Below are positions 1-14,300 of a DNA stretch of 64,000 bases, one piece after another. The notes beneath the pieces were generated by a model. That model saw only the letters and a list, made by a program, of their open reading frames with translations. It made no database searches and was not told the origin of the DNA. The position numbers and the translations under genes are program-made. The first letter of the stretch is position 1. Each line of letters opens with the position of its first letter. This DNA comes from Ficedula albicollis (lineage: Eukaryota > Chordata > Aves > Passeriformes > Muscicapidae): assembly GCF_000247815.1 (NCBI RefSeq), contig NC_021678.1, positions 21,953,255 through 22,017,254 on the forward strand, written 5' to 3'.

Positions 1-193
1 AGGTTCTGCTCAGAAATTGTGGTTTGCAGTTTCTATTACATTAGTAACATCAAGCAACTTGAAATAGCTTTTAGTTCAAAATAACAATTTAAGTACAAAG
101 AGTAGTTAATCATTTTTCATGGAAGCCTGATAACAGCTGACATGTTGCAGGTTAAGATGTTCATTCCCTTTACATATGGTATGTGGTTAGATA

Positions 194-295
194 CAAAGGG
201 AGTGTGAGCAGACATCCTGTAAAATTCCCTCAAGCACTGGCAGAGAACCAAAGGGAGTGTGAGCAGACATCCTGTAAAATTCCCTCAAGCACTGG
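194..295. repeat. Two-copy direct repeat, 47-base unit at 55-base spacing
   Basis: The block beginning CAAAGGGAGTGTGAGCAGAC occurs at 194-240 and again at 249-295 without differences. Eight bases of unrelated sequence separate the copies. Confidence 0.9.
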
Positions 296-3177
296 TAGGG
301 AAACATGAATTTGATTTCTTTATGGTATCTGAATAAGACTGGAATAATTTGTATTGAAATCCTACAGTGCAAAATGAAAAACTAAGTTTTTCCGAACATT
401 TTTTAACATTTTAAAATCCTTCCTAGTAAACCAGACTACTGTTTATTCCCCAAAACATCCATAATTAATTGAGAGCTGCACCACAGAAACAAATTAAGGA
501 GTTTGCCCACAAACATGGCAGAAATAGAAAAATAAATTTTAAAAAGAATACCTGCTTTTTATGCCACACATGGAGAGATACATGGAACTATCATAAAAGA
601 CAGGTACTAACTGCACTTTTTTCTTTCTCTCTCCAAACTGAAAATGACAGCTGAGCTACCACCTAGGACTTCAACAGATAATATCACAACTATGCAGACA
701 AAGAGGGAAGTCACAGAACAATAACAAAACTGATTGAACAAGTGAAAAGAGAAAAAGGACTGAAAACACCACTGACAGCTCACGAGATGAATGGGGTGTG
801 GTGGACATCTACACAGTCTGATACCCAAACACAAGGAAGGAGAAGTTGTAAAGACATAGGGAGTATTTATTAATTTATTATATATCAGTATCTGTGTACA
901 GTAATTCATAGTGTCTGCCTCTGTTTCTGACTTTAAGAACATCAAAACTTAAAAAGAACATAAAGCTAAATTATCAGAAGAGTAAAGATGCATATAATGG
1001 CCTAAAGTGACACCTCTTTCCTGAAGGGGATTGTGGCCCATTGTATTGCCTTTTCAAACTAAACAAAGTGTGTGGTCAGCATTCTTAAAAAGAATAATAC
1101 AAAAATCCTGTACGAAAGCAGTAAAACCTGGTCTCTCAGCACCTCCAATTCCAGCTGGTTTCCTCATTATCTTTCCCATATACCAGCTTTTGTTCAACCC
1201 ATTTACTTGCAGCAATACCAAGCACTAGTGAAAACAGAAAAGTACTCAAAAACTGCCTTCTATTGTACAAAGCATGTTCACATGGCAGAAACAACCCCCA
1301 AACAGCTACAGCCAAAGAGGCAGTAACAGTGTGCTAATTATCACTGTAACCTGGACAGTTCCAGCAGAACAGCAGTTTCCAGATCTTGACACTAGTTGTG
1401 ATAGCAAAAGAAAGCATAAGCATAATGAAATTTCCTTTTAGGTAATAAGTTATTTAAATGAAAGTCCTTCCAAATGTGGAAATTAACACTAATAGTGAGT
1501 CATAAATTTAATGGAATGTGGGAGAAATTGTAGTACAGAAACAGAATAATGTTTTTGTGGAAAACCACTGTTCAATAGCCCCACTCTCAGTAGTTGAAAG
1601 AATAAGGCAAAAATCTTTTTTTTGTGTGTTCATACTGGTGGCTTTTCATCAAGAGTCCTCTTGGATGATATAAGGGACTGCTAGGTCACATTGAAAATAC
1701 CAAATCCAGAGAGTTCTCATATTAATTACCACATCAACTGATTTAATTAGGCAAAATCATATTCAAGAGCCTTTTTGTGTAAGCAACATCACAATTCAAA
1801 CAGTAAAACAAAATATTATCATCACTGGCAGGACACACAACTCATTCTCTCCCTAATACTGGTTTAGTGGTATTAATGTATCAACAAAAGAAAGCAGCAA
1901 GGTCACTCTCAAATAGAAATTTTAATGTGATTTCCTAACAGTGGGGGAGTTAAAGAGTTTTCAGCTTTTGAACAAGCCCACTCCACTACAGAATGATATT
2001 AATTAATTGAACAGGACAAGAAGCAGTAGGAATCAAAGCATTACTAATAGGACTGTAAGTACTTCTGAAAAGAAATGTGCTTGTCTATTTTATGACTTTT
2101 GTCAAGCACTAGAGAATTCCTGAACTAGATGACCCTATTAAATAAAACCTTTTTTTTCCCCTACAAGAACTTGAGGTCTAAAGGTTATTTCTAAAGATCA
2201 CTGAACACCCAAAGTGTCATAGAGGTTCCTGTGCTCAAAGTTTAATCAATTGTATTCAAGAAAGTCAGCACCTGGAAAACTTGCACCATGAGTGGATGAT
2301 TGTAGAAAAAAGTTTGACAATAGCAATATAGCACTGGAATAGTAAATTGGAATTCTGCAGTGGTGTTTCCTAAAATCACATGATATTCAACTGAACATAA
2401 AATATGAGGATATAAAAGAATGGGATAAATCATTACTATTTTACTACAACATGGACACTTTTAACACCATTCAGCTGTCTAGATAAATCTTGCTTTTACA
2501 TGATTTGAACTTGAGTGCATGTAATTTCTTTCAGATATTAGTTACAAAAACCCCACGTGATCTTTTGATAAGGCAGCATTTTTATTGCATCTTTTAAAGA
2601 GGGAACTTTGCCTAACTGAACTTTTGGGCTATATCACTATACCTACCACGTGCATGGTCTTTACTTGAGAGAGTAATGCATGTTTAACTTCTTGTGATGG
2701 GTCTTACTGAGTCTAGCAGAATTACTTACATGAATTAAATTTGTCATGTGAATTAGTTTTTGAAGACCAAAGAACCTATTGTCAACATTTTCTTTGGAGA
2801 AAGAGAGGAATCATTCAAAGCTCTCTCTGCACTGAAAAGGAAATCCTTATGTCTGAACTTGCAATAAAAGCATCTGTGGCCAACTGGTGACAGCGTGGGT
2901 CTGCATGCCCTGGTGTTCTTGGTTTTGCCTTTAACTCACTGCACATCCTTCTATCAATATGGATTTAGCATCCATTTTTAGTGGGAAAAATGAGATTCAT
3001 ACAGAGTATTTGTGGTAATTATGTCAAGATGGACTGGTGATCATCACCAGTCCTTTATTAAAAGCTTCTCATGCCTTTTCTCAGGCAGCTCCACACAGTA
3101 CTGATTCCTTCTCTCCTCCTCTCTTTCTCTCTGCAACTTTCTTCCTTCTGCATGACCAGCTATTCCAAACCCATCCC

Positions 3178-3247
3178 TTACCTGGGCACCTAATCCAATC
3201 TGTCCCTCACTCTTACCTGGGCACCTAACCCAATCTGTCCCTCACTC
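3178..3247. repeat. Two-copy tandem duplication, 35-base unit
   Basis: Two adjacent copies (3178-3212 and 3213-3247) begin TTACCTGGGCACCTAA. They differ by a single T/C substitution. The surrounding 3050-3450 is pyrimidine-rich, with many CTC and TCC runs. Confidence 0.9.
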
Positions 3248-5217
3248 AGCATCTTCTCACCTTATCTGTCCCTTGCACAACTGCAAATCCTTTCCTTCTC
3301 CCAGCACAGCCAGCAGAGTCCATCTCAAACTGCATCAAACTCTGATTCTCCAACTTCAGTTTACTCTAGACCAGCTGCCCCACTCTTTCATAACCCCCAT
3401 CCTCATGGGGCAGGCAAGGCTGTCTCCACTTCTCACAATCAGCACAGCTGTAACTCACTGAGGAAGACTGCCTCCTGCACTGGCCTTACAAACTATTCTC
3501 TTACAAATATTAAAAAAAATCAAAAGTTCTCCATTGAGTAAACCTGTGCAATATGCAAATGGATTTCATTAAGTGATTGTTTACAGGAGGATCAGCTTTT
3601 GACATGCTTTTCATTCAACTCAGTTGAGATTGTGGGAAGATTGCATTGTTATGTTTGTTTCTCACTCACACTTCTATACAGTTCACCAGCAGCAATGGTG
3701 CAAACACCCTCAGGAGCTGCAGAGCAGCTGAGAGAAGGATGCACTGGAACCCTGTGCAGACTGAGCATTTCAGCGTGCTCAGCACCAGCGAGACAGACAG
3801 GAGCTGACAAACACCTTTATCCTACAGGACGTGGATTTTTACACTCGTTGCAGTGGGAATAAGAAGTTCTTTTAGGTTCCCCACCTCAAAGTGGTTTCTG
3901 CAAGCAATTTAACATGATAATTCATGGCGAGGTCAGCATAACTCCACTGCTTAGCCAAATGATCACAAGCACCCCAAAATGCCTTACAGCTCCACAGGTG
4001 GGCCAAACCTGGTTTTTACACTTCATACAATCAGTCAGGAGGCTTTGTTCTACAAATAAATTTTCAGGCTCAAGAACCTTTAACAGGATTATCAAATAAA
4101 TGATTAACATTTAATTTAAAATTTTATAAGAAATAATTCACCTTTCCTAATATAGATTTTACTATAACTTACTTCTAAGTCACTTTGTAAAAAGATTAAA
4201 ATTTCCTGAGTCACTATTCCTTTTTTATTATACTTCTTATATTACCTTTTGTTTCCTTTGTAAGATCTTTTCAGCACTTCTCTTATTCAGCTCACTGCTC
4301 TTCTTTTAAACCCTGAAGCACTCATTTAGCTGTCTCCAGTTTTGCTAATCTTCTATGTATTTCTAGAAGAGCATTATAAAGTTTCCACATTATTTCTGAG
4401 AATTAGGCCCAGAATTGTCTTCAAAATGCTCACGTTTCTCAGTTACTAAAAGTTAACAGTAACAATTGCAAGCAGCAACAATTGCTGACTATAAATCCAG
4501 AAAAATACTGAAACGTTTCCATTGTAGTAATTTATTTTGATTTTCCCACAAATTGGTTTGTTGTTTTTATAATGTTTATAGCTTAACTTACAACTTCTGC
4601 TGGGTCTGTAATTGTATTCTGTGAAGGAGCTATCTGCAGTAATATTTTTTTAAATGACAATGTTTACCTTGTGATAATTCAATTAAATAAAGAAATCATT
4701 GTACTTCCTTTGGGTAATATATATGAAAACTGAAAGCCTGAAAAAAAAACTGGTCTTGCATCATTAAATAATTCCTAGCTGAATTTGAAAAGAAAATCTT
4801 TTCTCATAAGGATACATTTAAATAGCTAGGTTAGGAAATCTAAAATGTTTGCTCTATTTTGCCTCAGCCAGTAAGACTGAATGTCAGAATGCTCCTCAGC
4901 CTTCAATTGGGTGTCAAAGACTGAGAGGAACAGAGTTTTAGCAACTAATAAGGAGTGACAAAGAAGTTCTTCTAAGGCACTTCAGGCAGCTACTGATACA
5001 CACACACTCTAGAGTGACAGCCCAAAGTTTTGAACAGTTAGTGATTATTCTTATTTAATTCAGAGGGCAGGTGAACCCAACACAATGCATACAGTCCATC
5101 ATGCAAGTTCATAGTTCTTTCTGGAGGTGCTTCAGGTCTGCAAAATGGTTTCAAAAACAGATTTGGGTTAGTGTCTATTTGAGGGACAAAATGCAGGATG
5201 GCAGATAATTTTATTCT

Positions 5218-5310
5218 CCCGATCATCTGGGCTGGAAGGGACCTCTAGAGGTCACCCAGGCCCACCTCCTGCCTAAAGCAGACCCGGGCAGATCAGAGCA
5301 CTGCTGAGAG
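5218..5310 (-). mobile_element. CR1 LINE fragment (3' region, antisense)
   Basis: The string GGGCTGGAAGGGACCTCTAG, followed by a ‘gtcacccaggcccacctcctgcc’-type stretch, matches the well-known reverse complement of the CR1 3' region of birds. The 3' end of the element would lie to the left, but its terminal octamer repeats are not evident here. It is a short, dead, 5'-truncated copy; truncation is normal for CR1. The right boundary is approximate. Confidence 0.7.
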
Positions 5311-5371
5311 TGGCAAAATTGTGACACTCCTGTGCAATTGTGTAATCCACAATACAATTTTTTGTGTTGTC

Positions 5372-5397
5372 TAATCCACAATAGCTGCTGTGGATTA
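5372..5397. other. Small perfect hairpin (9-bp arms, 8-base loop)
   Basis: TAATCCACA at 5372-5380 is mirrored by TGTGGATTA at 5389-5397. A further copy of the left arm core (TAATCCACAATA) lies just upstream, near 5342. The hairpin is close to the CR1 fragment; no function is implied. Confidence 0.5.
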
Positions 5398-8300
5398 TTC
5401 TGGCCTTGAGCGCTATTTGTAAAGTGGACTACAATAGATTGAACAATCCCTAAAAATCTGAAATTTAGACAGCACAGAGGTCATCTGCTCTAAACTTACT
5501 GCACAGACCAGACATTTGTGCAAGAGAATTGTCACAGTAAGTGTCAGATTGAGGAACTCCAAACATGAGGATGCAGACCATGAGCATTTCCAGAATCTCC
5601 TGCTTAACCCAACATGGGTCCCTAACTAGACAATTAATAATTCATTACTGTAAGCAGAAGACTCCACTTACTTGGTTAAAAGTACTAATTTTAAGCTTAA
5701 GCAACATCCTCGTGTCTTATCACTCAGAATTTGCACTGGTGAAGGGAAATGTGGTTACCTTAAGAAAATGGGCTTTAAGAAAATTCTCCTGGGACATTTG
5801 GGAAGACAGTTTTCACCCCATGTGATGACTGTAACACAGCAATTATCTCCAAGTCCATCTAGTTCCCAGCTTCCAACCTAAAGTGGTCAATGATGGTCTC
5901 AGTTGTGATTTGTCTTTTTTTAATCTCAGTCTCAAATGCTATATCTATCAGCTCAGGTACTTAAAATTATCTTCCTAAGGCTGTGTTGTTCAATATTTGA
6001 TGTTCTTTCCATTTTAGCTATAGCTGCAATCTCTGAAATAAAGCTTTCAGCACAACTGTTCAAAACACTGGTATAAATAATACAAAGACACCAATCATTT
6101 GATTCAACTTCCATTACACAACTAACTTCTTCCAACCTTGCTTTGTATCTATTTCTTTCACATCAGTCAATGTTCAGCTCAGTGAACCACCTTTTGTTTG
6201 GTGCTCGATTGCAAACATTCAGCTTTACCTCACAGAGTGCATTTCTGCCAAATGGCTCCTAAAACATTTAGTTATACAATAACTGCAGCTGAATCCATTG
6301 CTTTTAAAATAATAAACTCTGGCAGCAATATCCAAAAGGAATTCCAAAGCCTTCGTGGGGAATCATGTCCTGAAATGATCACAGCTACATTAAATGAAGC
6401 TTGGTTATTCCTAATGGTTCCCCAATTCATTTCTTTCAGTGGTTTTAAAAGTTTTCCTAAACTAATGATGACAGAATAATTTATTCTTTTTTTTTAGAAG
6501 TGCCTTCAGATCCTTGAATAAATAATGAGAGTGATAGCACCTTTCAGGGATGCCTGAAATTACATGCAAGAATAAGTAAGACCAGTTGCACTTATTTATT
6601 TTTCAAAACCAGAGACTGTCTTCAGAAAGAACTGAAGAAATAAAAGGCACAAAATAAATAAAAGCAGGGTTAGGGAAGAGAGTATAGCTATGAGTACTAA
6701 TGAAGAAAAACAAGTAAAAAAAATCCTTCCATTTGATAAAATAAAGATTGTCTTTTGTGGTACACATATAATTAATTAACAAGCTATTTACTAAATTGAT
6801 CTACAAGTGATACACAGCTTTTGTCCTTTAGGAAATCAGCACAACCTGCTTGAAGGAAAATGACAAAAAAGGATTCTGTCCTTAAATAATCCCTAGAACA
6901 AATACCTTAGACATTCTTTCTTTGGGCAAGCCCCTGTTAGAGGAATGGGTAGCTGGGTGTACCATGTGGAAGACCCATCATCCATCAAAGGCAAGAAAGC
7001 ACAAGAGAGTACAGGGCACAACAGCCACAATCAGCACGGGCACCCATCTGTCTCTTCCACTGAAATGACATTTTCTCACTTACAACTGCACTACATGCAA
7101 CACATGTAGTTGTTATTTCTGTGCTGCTCATACACTTATTACTTTGTGCTCACTGAGTTGACATAGGAGATGGTGAATGTATAGAACTGAAGGCAGAAGT
7201 TCCTAGTACAAGTATTTTGCACACTGTTACTGAATTTTGACTGAAACCATGTAGCATATCTTACAGGCTACCAAGTGCCAGCCAGATGATAACAAAAATC
7301 ACCAATTTAACCTGTATCAGAAAAAAATATATAAGGTAACATACATTCTCTGAATTATCAAATAAGATTTCTAACATTAAACCTGAATATTTCAATGATG
7401 TTTTGATCAGTTTCACCCTCACACTATGTTATTACAAAGACTAAACAGAGTAAATATGATTTTCCTTCAAACTTCATTTGAATATTTATTTCTGCTTTGC
7501 TTCTGGTATTGAATGAAGCTAACCTTGGTATTCCTTGCCTGTTAGGTCCCTTTGTCTAAAATTTGTTAATTGCCCTCCACCAGACTCCAAGTTCTTACAG
7601 AATATCAGCAAGGCACTCATAGAAATATAGAAACTGATACCAAAAATTAGCCCCAGTAAAGGCCACAGAACAGTTAGAAGGTATCAGAAGTCCTTTTTTA
7701 CCAAGTTTTCTGAAAGCTTTGTGTATTAAAGATTAGGTAAAAGCAGGAATTCTATTTCTAAAAATAAGCTATTTCAAGATGGTAACACAAACCCCAATAT
7801 TCTTCATTGTGATCTTTGTAATAGGCACTATTAAACTAAACAGAGACATTTTCATTCCAAGTCCTTCACATAAGCCAAGCAATCTGAACTGATTGCTCCT
7901 GTGCAAAATCAATTATATTCATCATAGACTAGGGAAAATATTAATAAGAATGGCTCAATGTCTTAATTATGTATGATTCTGGCCTAACCAATTTGAATAT
8001 TTATGTAGATTAATAGATTACCTTAAAGCATTTCATGGCAAGATAAGCACACACTCCCATAAGAACAATATACCTGAAGTGAAGCTTAACATACCTACAT
8101 CTAGTTGTCTACCTACAGCAATATTATCTAATGTGTCATGCTCTGATTTGCTTTTCCATTCTTTTCAAAAATGTGTCTATACCTGTAAAATGAATCTTAT
8201 TACAAGGTGACATCTCTGGAATTAATTTTTGAGGAATCTGGCACTTTAAAAAGTCTCCATCTTTGAGAAATGTAGTTGTCAACTTTCTTTAAAACAAGAA

Positions 8301-11300
8301 GCTTCCAGACATGGTGGACACAAAACCGAAAACAACAATAAATGAAGAAAAATACCTGGCCCGAGGGTACCATCTGGGCACACTAGAAGAATCCTAAAAG
8401 TATCAGGCTCTTTTTTTCTTATCTTTTTCCTCCCAAAAAACCCCGGCCCTGAGTCACAACTTCTGCAATGCTTCCATCCTATGCTTCAAACTGTGACACT
8501 CCAAGTCCTCTGCTGCAGCAGACCCTGGAGTCCCAAAAGACAGTGATTTGCCTGGCAAGGAGCCCCTGCCACAGCTACCCTGCAGGACACTCCATCTGGA
8601 GCCCAAGCAAAGCCCTGGGATTGCCATCTATTCCGAGAAGGGAGGGGGTCAGGGCTCCCCCAGCAGGACTCAGCACAGCTCCCGCGCACACAGCGCTGGG
8701 AAAGCTGCTGATGACTGAGCCCACAGGCACTGCACACTCCACTCTGCCAGAGCTCCTTCCAGGGACCAGGAAATCAGGAGGAGAGTCAGAGTTTGGGCAT
8801 CTCACCAGGCAGCTTCATTTTGAGCGTCCATGGCTCCCTGAGGGCTCTTTCCACAGCAAAATATTCAGACTGTCAGCCCTGAAGCAGTTCTTAACTAAAA
8901 GCTATATGGCTGCTGAATGATCTGATACTCAACTCGAGCATGCCTTAACAATCCTGTACTAAATAAAGAGGAAAATCTGTTTTGTAAACGTAATTTTCAC
9001 ATTTCTATCTAAAAAGACTCTATCCATAAATTTACTTTATTTCAGATTATAGATGCTGGAGATACACCACTCAGACACATTCCCTTCATCAGACTAACCA
9101 GTCCTAGAAAGGGGATGTGTTACCTTCCAGACACTACTGTGTAGGCACTCAGACATTATCTCAGGATTCAGCAGAGCCAAGATAAGTGGAATTTTCAATT
9201 GCTTTTGATGTTTCTTATATCTACAGTAACGAAGGACACAACAGCTATCTTTTGTGATACATGAGCATCTGAAGATCATTATCATGCTGTACGTACTGAA
9301 AAAAAATATTTAAACATTCAAGTACTACCTAAATCAGTTTCATGTAGCCAGGACCAAAAGGGAACTGCAGAAAAGAAAAAGGCAGTATCTTCTGTCCTTT
9401 GTTATTACTACAATACACATAGTAAAGAAATATAAATACATTGTTTCCTACTCTGAAAGGTATTTTCAGATTTTTCTGAAACTTTTTTAAGGGAAGAAAT
9501 TTTCAGATATTTGAAATGACAACCTGTTTTATGAATTATGCTAAGTTTCGAGGGTTATTTTTCATTGCAAAGCCTTCTCTCACTGGTTGTAGCAGAACAG
9601 AATCAAGACTGTTTTATTTGCAATAATCTTGCTTGATAATAGCAGGGGACATGAATAAGCACAGAATTTCAAGCTTCCTTTGCTTCCAGTGCAAAATAAA
9701 ATAGGTATCAAGAACAGTTAGATCAGAAGCGAATGAATAATGGAAAAAAATTCTAAACTTTCACACAGGCTTTATGATCAAAGAAAAAATCCAGAGTGAT
9801 CAGTAGAAGCAAAAATGAGATGAACTTCATTAGCACTAATGTTATTTGTTTTATAAAGAAAGCACAACTGAATATTCTCTACCCTAAAAATTACACCCAT
9901 TTCTCTAAGTATTATTATTCTACAGAAAGTGAATTGAAGAACCAGAAAGAGAATTATTCATGTGGCTTTGGACTTCTGGGTGAGTTGGCAACAAAATCAA
10001 ATTTCCGGCGTTTCAGGCTGCAACTCTGAGCAAGCAACTCTCCCTCCCACTCTACTGATTTCAACCTGACCATTGGGATGAATAAGAATTGCATTGCTGA
10101 GAAACACCAGGAGAACAAAAACTGTGAGCAAGAATTAGCTGAGATACGTGAGTCAACTTCAGACAGCTTAAGGAAACTCCAGCTGCATTGCTTAGGCAAA
10201 GCTAACTTCACCCCCAAGACTGAGCTTCTTATTAAATCACTGAGTATGAAAACCAACACACAAACATGTATTCATTTTGCAGATTCCATTAAGTCAGTTG
10301 GGTTTCAGTAAAGCACAACTAGCTCACCTCTCTGGGAAAACTCTCTCGGTGCTTTTCCTGTTAAAGTGAAACAGGTAAAACATCGAGTTCAGCTATAAAA
10401 CCCATCTGAGCAGAAGGGCAGTGCAAGCAGTGCCTCCTCCCAGGGATACCCAGTGCCCAAGGGATGGACAGGAAGGGATCTTCTGAGCAGAGACAGAAAA
10501 CCCCCAAGCAAAGTCTGAGTTCATTTTCACTGCATGCCACCACTGAACATGAAAAATAAGCACTCATCTTTGTGAGAGGTACAAGGTACACTTATGAATT
10601 TTCTCAGAGGATACACCTCAGAGAATAGCACTGTCAATGCCAGAGAACAAGGCTTTTCCACGTCTCTTTGGAAAACTACTATCTCCTTTATGTTGCCAAA
10701 TCCTAAGGAATATTACATTAAACCTTTCAGGGGCATTCCTAGTTGTTACCAGTATAATCTGATAGAAGTTCAGGGACAACGTGGCACGATTTGATCAGAC
10801 AAGATTAAAACAATGCGAACATGGCACACAGGGTATTGACTTTCCAAAGTCAAGCTGCAAAGCCTGAAATCACTTCCACTTAGCAGATGCAGTGTACCAA
10901 GACTTAAAATCCAGTACAAGAAAGTCTGGCTACTGATCCACAGAGTTCACCACAAACTTGAAGGCATCAGCAAACAGCTCCTGCCTCAGAACACATCTCC
11001 AGAACTCCATCAAGATGTCAGATGTCTGCTGTACTCTCAGCTCCCTCTACAGTATAGAGAATAAATCAAAAAGATTGCTGGACTCTTTGGCACCTTTACA
11101 GAGTGCTGTAAGTACCTGGGTTTGGAAGAAAGATTTTGACTGTCAAAATTTCTTTACGTATAATCTCCATACATATTTGAAGGGCAGAAGTTTTGAAAAT
11201 TTACAGCCATTCTTGTAGATTAAGATGACAACTGAACCCAGCCATTCCATTTAACAAGTGTCACAGCTCACAGCAGTGACAGAGCTGCATTCAAAAGTGG

Positions 11301-14300
11301 TGGAGGAAGGGTTAAATCAGTTGTCACTTGGTGAAATTCTGACATTGACTTTCATGGAGACACTTGGCTACCAAGGGCAACGAAAAACTGTGGTGGCATT
11401 CATTGACCTTCCCTCCACACCTAATGCTGCCTGACAGAAAGACTTAACTTAGTCTGTCAATTATAAATTGCCACTCTGCTCTCACTCTGATCAACTAAAT
11501 CATCTGAGATATTAAAAACAAAACCTCCCCTATACCTGCCTCAGCAATAAGTCTCATGAAACCATTCATTGTTGGGTAAGTTTTTGAGCTTGCACCAATC
11601 TTTTACAGCTGTGATAAATCACTGTTACTACAGTTTGTATGACTGCAAATTTATCTTAAAATAGATGAAATCACATTTCCAGTTATGGCTTGTACTACAA
11701 AATAAGATGGTTACTCTTGTAAACCTTTTAAAGGCTATTTCTAGTGCCAATTTCAGAATTTTAAGGACCAACTGGTCTAGGCTGGCCCTAGAGCCTGAAA
11801 TCAGATACTTGCACAGATCTAGCATTTGTTTAAGGTCATCTGAGAAGAAAGAGGGAAGGAGGAGAATAATATTAATAAAATATTAAAGTTAATGCATAAC
11901 AACTTCCTAAAATGACTTGGAGTTGAACTGAATAAGAGTCAACTACCAACCTCACTTGGAGAATGTCACCAGAATATAAAAACCATTGAGGATGCAGTTA
12001 ACACCACCTGACCCTGCAACACAAGTGTCCTCAACATTTTATAGATTACACCACAAACACTGATTCTGTCTATAAAAAATTACTGCTTTTCCGAACGCCA
12101 GACCTGGAGGGGTTTTTTTTTTTCAGTTTATCTCTATTTTATGGGTTTACAAAGCTTGTGACATTATTAAAGCAAGTCACAACATTCTCTTGCATGTGAG
12201 TATAGAGCAATAATCATAGGGCTGCTCTGTACATTGTACTTTGCTTCTTGTTTGAGGCACCTCTTTTGTCTTCAGCATATTTATGTTTTTAAACATTTAC
12301 AGACTGAAAAGAGTATTTTTTAAAGAGGTTTAAAAACTGCAAGACTATCTTCATACCTGAGCCTGACACTTTCAATCATGTTAAATGATATTGATCTAAC
12401 ACTAGAGTCTCACTGAAACCTAGATCAGTTTAGAAATCCCTTTATTCATTTCTAGGCAATTGCTCACCACAATAAACTCTTTGCTCAGAGATAAAATATT
12501 CTCAGAGTACCCATTTTACCAATGCAGAATATCTACATATAAACTCAGGAAACCATCATCAGGATAAGCTCAGCTCAGCACCTGAGGGAAGTCTCTCTCC
12601 ATCTACATGAAATGTGGAAGCAAGGTCCTGGGCTACAGGCAGCAGCCAGAAGAGGGCAAGGGAAGAAGATTCAGGACAGAGGCACTGAGGCAAATAACAG
12701 GATTAGACTGGAATTATAAAAGTGAATTCACTTTTTATCACTTTCTCACACTTTTTAGATTTAAGTGTTCTCTGCAGAGATGCCCAAGAGACAGATGTTT
12801 TAATGGATGCCCCAGCAAGTTTCACCATACTCACCACAGTCAAATAAAGAACAGATGTACCTAACAAGAGGTACCCCACTTTAACTACTTGATCACCCTT
12901 CTTCTAAAGCATCCACGGTCGCAATTTCATCCAAATGATACACCAGAACTATAAAAAGCTCCTTGGCCTGCAATCTGGATCATCTCACTCCCATCTGTAA
13001 ATCATCAGCTAACCACTGACTAATCAGCAGTTACATGCTTTAGGTAGCAATTTATTTCATAATTTTGAAAAAAAATATATACAAAATTATTGTGGGCTTT
13101 AAGAGGCATGCAGGAATAAGATTAACAGATTTCTTATTTAGCTTGAGTATAACTTAAAGGACATAGTCTCTATCAACGAGCTAACACAGTACATGTGAAA
13201 CTAGTTTATTTATATTTCTTTAAGATTGCCACCAGATTTTATAAGCTGTATTAGCCCAAGGCATGAAACATTCAAAAGACAAGTAAAATTTCTGGCCACA
13301 TAGTTTATGTTCCGTAATTTTACAGCTGCATAGTTCAGAAAGAATGAGTAGTGAAAATAACTACACACCACAACCAGCTTCATTCATTCCCAAATGCATT
13401 ATCACTTAAAGAAGTGAAAATTCCAGTATCTTACTTTCTAACAAGCAGCAAAATTTAAAAAAATCCAAAAAAACCCACCACCCCAAAAAGTTTGCATTCC
13501 AAGTGGACTTGGTTCTTTTCAACATTTACTTTGTTCCCAGAAAAGTCTATCAAGCTCCTAGTAGTTCCATAAGCTCCAAATAAAGGTGGAGCTCTTGGCC
13601 ATACTGCTTTGGAATGTTAAGTCTGTAAACTAGGCAAAATATTTTATACACTTACAGGTGGTTTTGATTCTATAATAAAAGGACTTTAAATTCCTAAATC
13701 CTACAGTGTTATTATGAACCTTTAAGACAGTCTGCTAAACTTCAACATTGTGCCTTTATCTTTAAATTCTTTCAGATTTCCTTCTATGTTTAAAGAGAAA
13801 GAACTTTCATAAGGCTGATTAAAATTTTCCTAAGCGATATAGTTTCATAAATATGTTTTCATGAAGAAAGAAGAGCTCTTGAACTTGAGATGGAAAGCTT
13901 TTGAATCCAGAAATTCAATTTCCTTAGAGAATATCTGAAAGCCACATTACAGGAAGCTACGGCTCCTGACTTAAGGGAAGTGGAGGGAAGGAAAAAGTAA
14001 AATAACAAAATGTGCAGCTGACCTGAACCTGCCAAAAAAAATCAAAATAAATATTACCCTGCATATATTGTCCCGAGCACATGTTGCATTATAAACAGCA
14101 GCTGGCAGGCACCAACAAATAAAAAGGATATGAACTTTGTTTAATATGTCTACACTTAGCAAATTATCAAAACAAAACCAGCAGCATAAGTTATTCTATC
14201 AGCATTCGTAAGAGTTCTCTTGCATTTTCCATACATTTCAAATTCATTTCTTATTGCTTTTGCTAGTAAAAAACACACAAATATAGGAACTATCTTAATG

